This document shows, piece after piece, positions 61,427 to 64,000 of a stretch of DNA of 64,000 nt. Location of the stretch: contig JAQENU010000004.1 in assembly GCA_027676805.1 (NCBI GenBank), positions 186,001 through 250,000 of the forward strand, read 5' to 3'. How positions within the stretch are numbered: position 1 is the first letter of the stretch; each line of letters begins with the position of its first letter. The stretch is from Coprobacillaceae bacterium UN01-12pH3A. GTDB taxonomy: Bacteria; Bacillota_I; Bacilli_A; Erysipelotrichales; Coprobacillaceae. The translations under genes and the position numbers were made by a program. Under the pieces are notes generated by a model. It made no database searches. It saw only the letters and a list, made by a program, of their open reading frames with translations, and was not told the DNA's origin.

Positions 61427-62799
61427 ATGATTTCTTTGGTTACTGCCGGTTCTTCTGTCGGTTCTATGCGGATCTGCTTCATTTGATGATAGGTTAGTAA
61501 AGTAGTGATTAAGAATGAAGCGGCATCGGCAATTGGCACAGCAAAGAAAATTCCGTATAAACCAAATAGGTTGGATAAGATCAGGATCATTGGAATTAAA
61601 ATAATGATCTGTCTTAATAAGGTCAGAATACTGGCTTCACGCACTTTTCCAATCGCTTGAAAATAGTTGGCACAGCAAATTTGTGCTCCGATCAGCGGCA
61701 GGCATAAAAACCAAATTCGTAAAGCGTTGGTTCCCAGCTGAATAATATCGGCTTCTTTATTGAAAGCTGTAATAATAAATCCCGGTAAAAGCTGGATCAC
61801 CGCAAAACCGATCACTGCAATGGAAGTTGCTGCAATAATCGCATATTTCAATGTTTCTTTGACACGACTCATTTGCTTTGCCCCGAAGTTATAGCTGATT
61901 AAAGGCTGTTGTCCTTGTGTTAAACCGGTAATCGGCATGAATAAGATGGTTTGTACACTGGTAATAATTCCGACTGTTGAGATTGCGATATCGCCTCCAT
62001 AGCTGACTAATGTACCATTTAAGATAATATTTAAGATACTATTAGAAAACTGCATTAAGAAAGCAGGGATTCCTGTCGTAATAATCTTTTTAGTATGTTC
62101 AAATTTTAAAATCATAGAATTAAATTGAATTGGAATTAAACAACGTTTTGAGAATAAGAATGCCAGCTGCCAAACCATGCTTAGAAATTGTCCGCCAATA
62201 GTCGCTAAAGCAGCGCCTTCCATTCCCATATTGAATTTAAAGATAAGAATGTAATCAAAGACGATATTAAAGCCTGCTCCGATCAATTGAGATACCATGG
62301 CATTTTTAGGATTCCCCTGTGCTCTTGAAAAGTTGTTTCCGCACATTGTGATACATGAGAAAACAGCTCCGTATAAAATAATACTTAAATATGAGCGGGC
62401 ATAAGGCAATACATTGCTGCTGGCTCCCAATATTCCCAACACCTGATTAATAAATAAATTACCAAAAATCATGATGATGGCTCCGAAAATGATCGCTAAG
62501 GTTAAAGCGTTCCCTATGTATATACTGGCATCTTTATTTCGCTTTGCTCCTAAACTGATAGAGAAGCATGTAGCACCTCCGACAGCACACATTAAACTGA
62601 CTGCCATTAAGATCAACGTAACCGGATAGCTGACAGTAATGCCGGCAATTCCCAATGACCCCAAATGCGGTGCATTTCCGATAAACATACGATCGACGAT
62701 ATTATATATAGCGTTTACTAACATTCCGATAATAGCCGGAACAGAGAATTTAATTAATAACTGGGAAATTTTTCCCGTACCCATTTCATTTTTTTCCAT
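61411..62799 (-). CDS. MATE-family efflux transporter
   Basis: About 462 residues with twelve helices. KISQLLIKFSVPAIIGMLVNAIYNIVDRMFIG is the typical MATE start, with FSRAQGNPKNAMVSQLIGAGFNIVFDYILIF and the mirrored second half. It exports organic cations or drugs using Na+ or H+. I start at the ATG at 62799, which follows AGGAGGAATTAT on the minus strand. Closest to the MepA/DinF-like bacterial MATE group; the cargo is unknown. Confidence 0.92.
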   Translation of the reverse strand: MEKNEMGTGKISQLLIKFSVPAIIGMLVNAIYNIVDRMFIGNAPHLGSLGIAGITVSYPVTLILMAVSLMCAVGGATCFSISLGAKRNKDASIYIGNALTLAIIFGAIIMIFGNLFINQVLGILGASSNVLPYARSYLSIILYGAVFSCITMCGNNFSRAQGNPKNAMVSQLIGAGFNIVFDYILIFKFNMGMEGAALATIGGQFLSMVWQLAFLFSKRCLIPIQFNSMILKFEHTKKIITTGIPAFLMQFSNSILNIILNGTLVSYGGDIAISTVGIITSVQTILFMPITGLTQGQQPLISYNFGAKQMSRVKETLKYAIIAATSIAVIGFAVIQLLPGFIITAFNKEADIIQLGTNALRIWFLCLPLIGAQICCANYFQAIGKVREASILTLLRQIIILIPMILILSNLFGLYGIFFAVPIADAASFLITTLLTYHQMKQIRIEPTEEPAVTKEIIEEAQ

Positions 62800-62864
62800 A
62801 TAATTCCTCCTATATTGTTTTATTGTAAGGTACCGAAATAAAAAAGTCAACCCATAAATAAAGA

Positions 62865-62893
62865 GAAAAGAACCAATTATTCCATTGGCTCTT
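62865..62893 (-). terminator. Terminator of the YitT-family gene
   Basis: On the minus strand CCAAT and ATTGG arms with flanking AAAGA/TCTTT pairs, overlapping the stop codon of the gene. Confidence 0.65.
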
Positions 62894-63758
62894 TATAGAA
62901 ACGTCCATCTATTTTAATTGATTTAGTAATATTGACAAAGGCTTTTGGATCATAGGTTCTTACAAACTGTACGACGTCTTTTACTTCATGGGCTGAAACA
63001 ACCGTATAAAGCAACGTACGCGGTTCATCTTTATAGCAGCCTTTTCCTTCAAAGCGCGTAATTCCGTGATGCGTATAGGTAAGCAATGCTTTTTCTAAAC
63101 TATTGGGATCAGCGGTAATGATAAATAAGGTGGTACGCTGGTCACGCTGATAAAGCTGTCCGATAATCTGAGTTGATACGAACTGGAAGATAATTGAATA
63201 TAAAGCGGCTTCCCAGCCAAATAAAACACCGGAGATCATGAGTATAATTGTATTTAAGCCAAATACAAAATTCCATGAAGAAGTATTCCAGCGATCAGAT
63301 AAATATACGGCAATAAAATCTGTTCCCCCGCTTGAAGCTTTGCCATGTAAAGCGATAGAAATGGCTAAGCCGTTAAAGATTCCCCCGAACACTGAGACTA
63401 ACAATGGATCCGATGTAATCGGCATTGCCGGAATAAGATCAACTAAAAATGAGTTCAGAACAATCATTAAAATTGAATAACCGGTAAACTTCTTCCCAAT
63501 CGTTTTAAAGCCTATATATGCCGGTACAGCATTTAAAGCAATATTGATGATTGAATAAGGCAAAGAGATACCAAATAATTCCGAGGCAATTCTTTGAATC
63601 AGCAAGGATAATCCGGTAAATCCGCCGGGCAATAAGTTTCCTGCACGTACAAAGGACTTGATATTGCAAGACATAATGAATGATGCAATAACGACACAAA
63701 TAATCGAAATAAGATGTTTCTTCCAAAGCTTTTGTTCTTTGGATTTTGCATAAACCAT
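62877..63758 (-). CDS. YitT-family membrane protein
   Basis: 293 residues. Five to six helices of the DUF161/YitT repeat (NLLPGGFTGLSLLIQRI, HGKASSGGTDFIAVYLSDRW) are followed by a cytoplasmic C-terminal DUF2179 domain (TTLFIITADPNSLEKALLTYTHHGITRFEGKGCYKDEPRTLLYTVVSAHEV). Likely a small-molecule transporter with a regulatory domain; the substrate is unknown. The start ATG is at 63758. Confidence 0.9.
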   Translation of the reverse strand: MVYAKSKEQKLWKKHLISIICVVIASFIMSCNIKSFVRAGNLLPGGFTGLSLLIQRIASELFGISLPYSIINIALNAVPAYIGFKTIGKKFTGYSILMIVLNSFLVDLIPAMPITSDPLLVSVFGGIFNGLAISIALHGKASSGGTDFIAVYLSDRWNTSSWNFVFGLNTIILMISGVLFGWEAALYSIIFQFVSTQIIGQLYQRDQRTTLFIITADPNSLEKALLTYTHHGITRFEGKGCYKDEPRTLLYTVVSAHEVKDVVQFVRTYDPKAFVNITKSIKIDGRFYKEPME

Positions 63759-63936
63759 GTTTTTAAATTCTCCCTTATGTAAATTCCTTTATCATTATAG
63801 TATGTATCAAAAAAAATACAATGAAAAGTACAAGATGTTTGAAATTAATTTTATTAAAGCTGTTTTTGCTTTGGGGCTTTGCTATAATGGATAAAGAATG
63901 AACAAAGCAATACATATTAAAAATGGGGGAACAGAT

Positions 63937-64000
63937 ATGATAAAAAGCATTGCTAAGCTGTTTTTTTGTGTAATTGTTATTTTTTATTAACGGCATGTTT
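63937..64000 (+). pseudogene. Lipoprotein gene start, apparently frameshifted, at window edge
   Basis: ATG at 63937 after GGGGGAACAGAT. The product begins MIKSIAKLFFCVIVIF and stops at a TAA. One extra base in either of the T-runs at 63961-63967 or 63980-63985 would continue into LLTACF, a perfect lipobox. Hence a lipoprotein gene that is frame-shifted (real or a base-call error). The rest lies outside the window. Confidence 0.4.

Overview
The window is a low-GC Gram-positive (Firmicutes) chromosome segment. Gene content (murF, ddl, a T-box-controlled ilv-leu operon, trehalose PTS, bifunctional AdhE, NfnAB, many Cof-type HAD phosphatases) and strong AGGAGG ribosome sites suggest a fermentative anaerobe. 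An Erysipelotrichia-like gut bacterium is my guess, not a proven assignment. No rRNA, tRNA or CRISPR array was seen.

Layout. 1-7.3 kb: a membrane-anchored phosphate-binding-like protein, DNA-binding and flavin proteins, an AAA ATPase, a GNAT protein and an orphan PTS IIB. 7.4-15.7 kb: an integrated element of about 8.3 kb, bounded by 16-bp direct repeats (7399-7414 and 15685-15700). It carries a tyrosine integrase, a CI/Stl-like repressor, Cro, a Xis-like protein, a replication initiator with internal iterons, a DnaB-type helicase and small phage-type genes. It has no capsid, terminase or conjugation genes, so it looks like a phage satellite or a minimal integrative replicon. 15.7-26.7 kb: murF, yaaA, ppk2, a DUF6323/DUF6179-like pair, ddl and the treR-treP-treC trehalose locus. 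26.7-36.7 kb: a T-box leader followed by leuA-ilvN-ilvC-leuC-leuD-leuB-ilvD-ilvB. 36.7-48.1 kb: regulators, a VanZ-like protein, two genes behind MerR-type promoters, a 25-unit Sel1-repeat protein, a split chromate transporter and a LysR regulator. 48.4-64 kb: adhE, membrane proteins, nfnAB, an ABC transporter with a GntR regulator, a radical SAM protein, a MATE exporter and a YitT protein.

The most interesting finding lies in the element. A short plus-strand transcription unit (about 8678-8751) has its own consensus promoter and a strong terminator, between the integrase and repressor genes. Its first hairpin loop is perfectly complementary over 19 nt to a second hairpin (10503-10546), which sits between the Xis-like gene and the replication initiator and is followed by a U-run and the initiator's Shine-Dalgarno. 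This looks like a trans-acting kissing-loop antisense RNA controlling replication, similar in logic to P4 CI RNA or P1 c4. The initiator gene also carries five 16-bp iterons at 22-23 bp steps and lacks a normal start codon at the proper distance from its ribosome site. The element inserted beside the murF promoter so that its right end keeps the murF -35 box.
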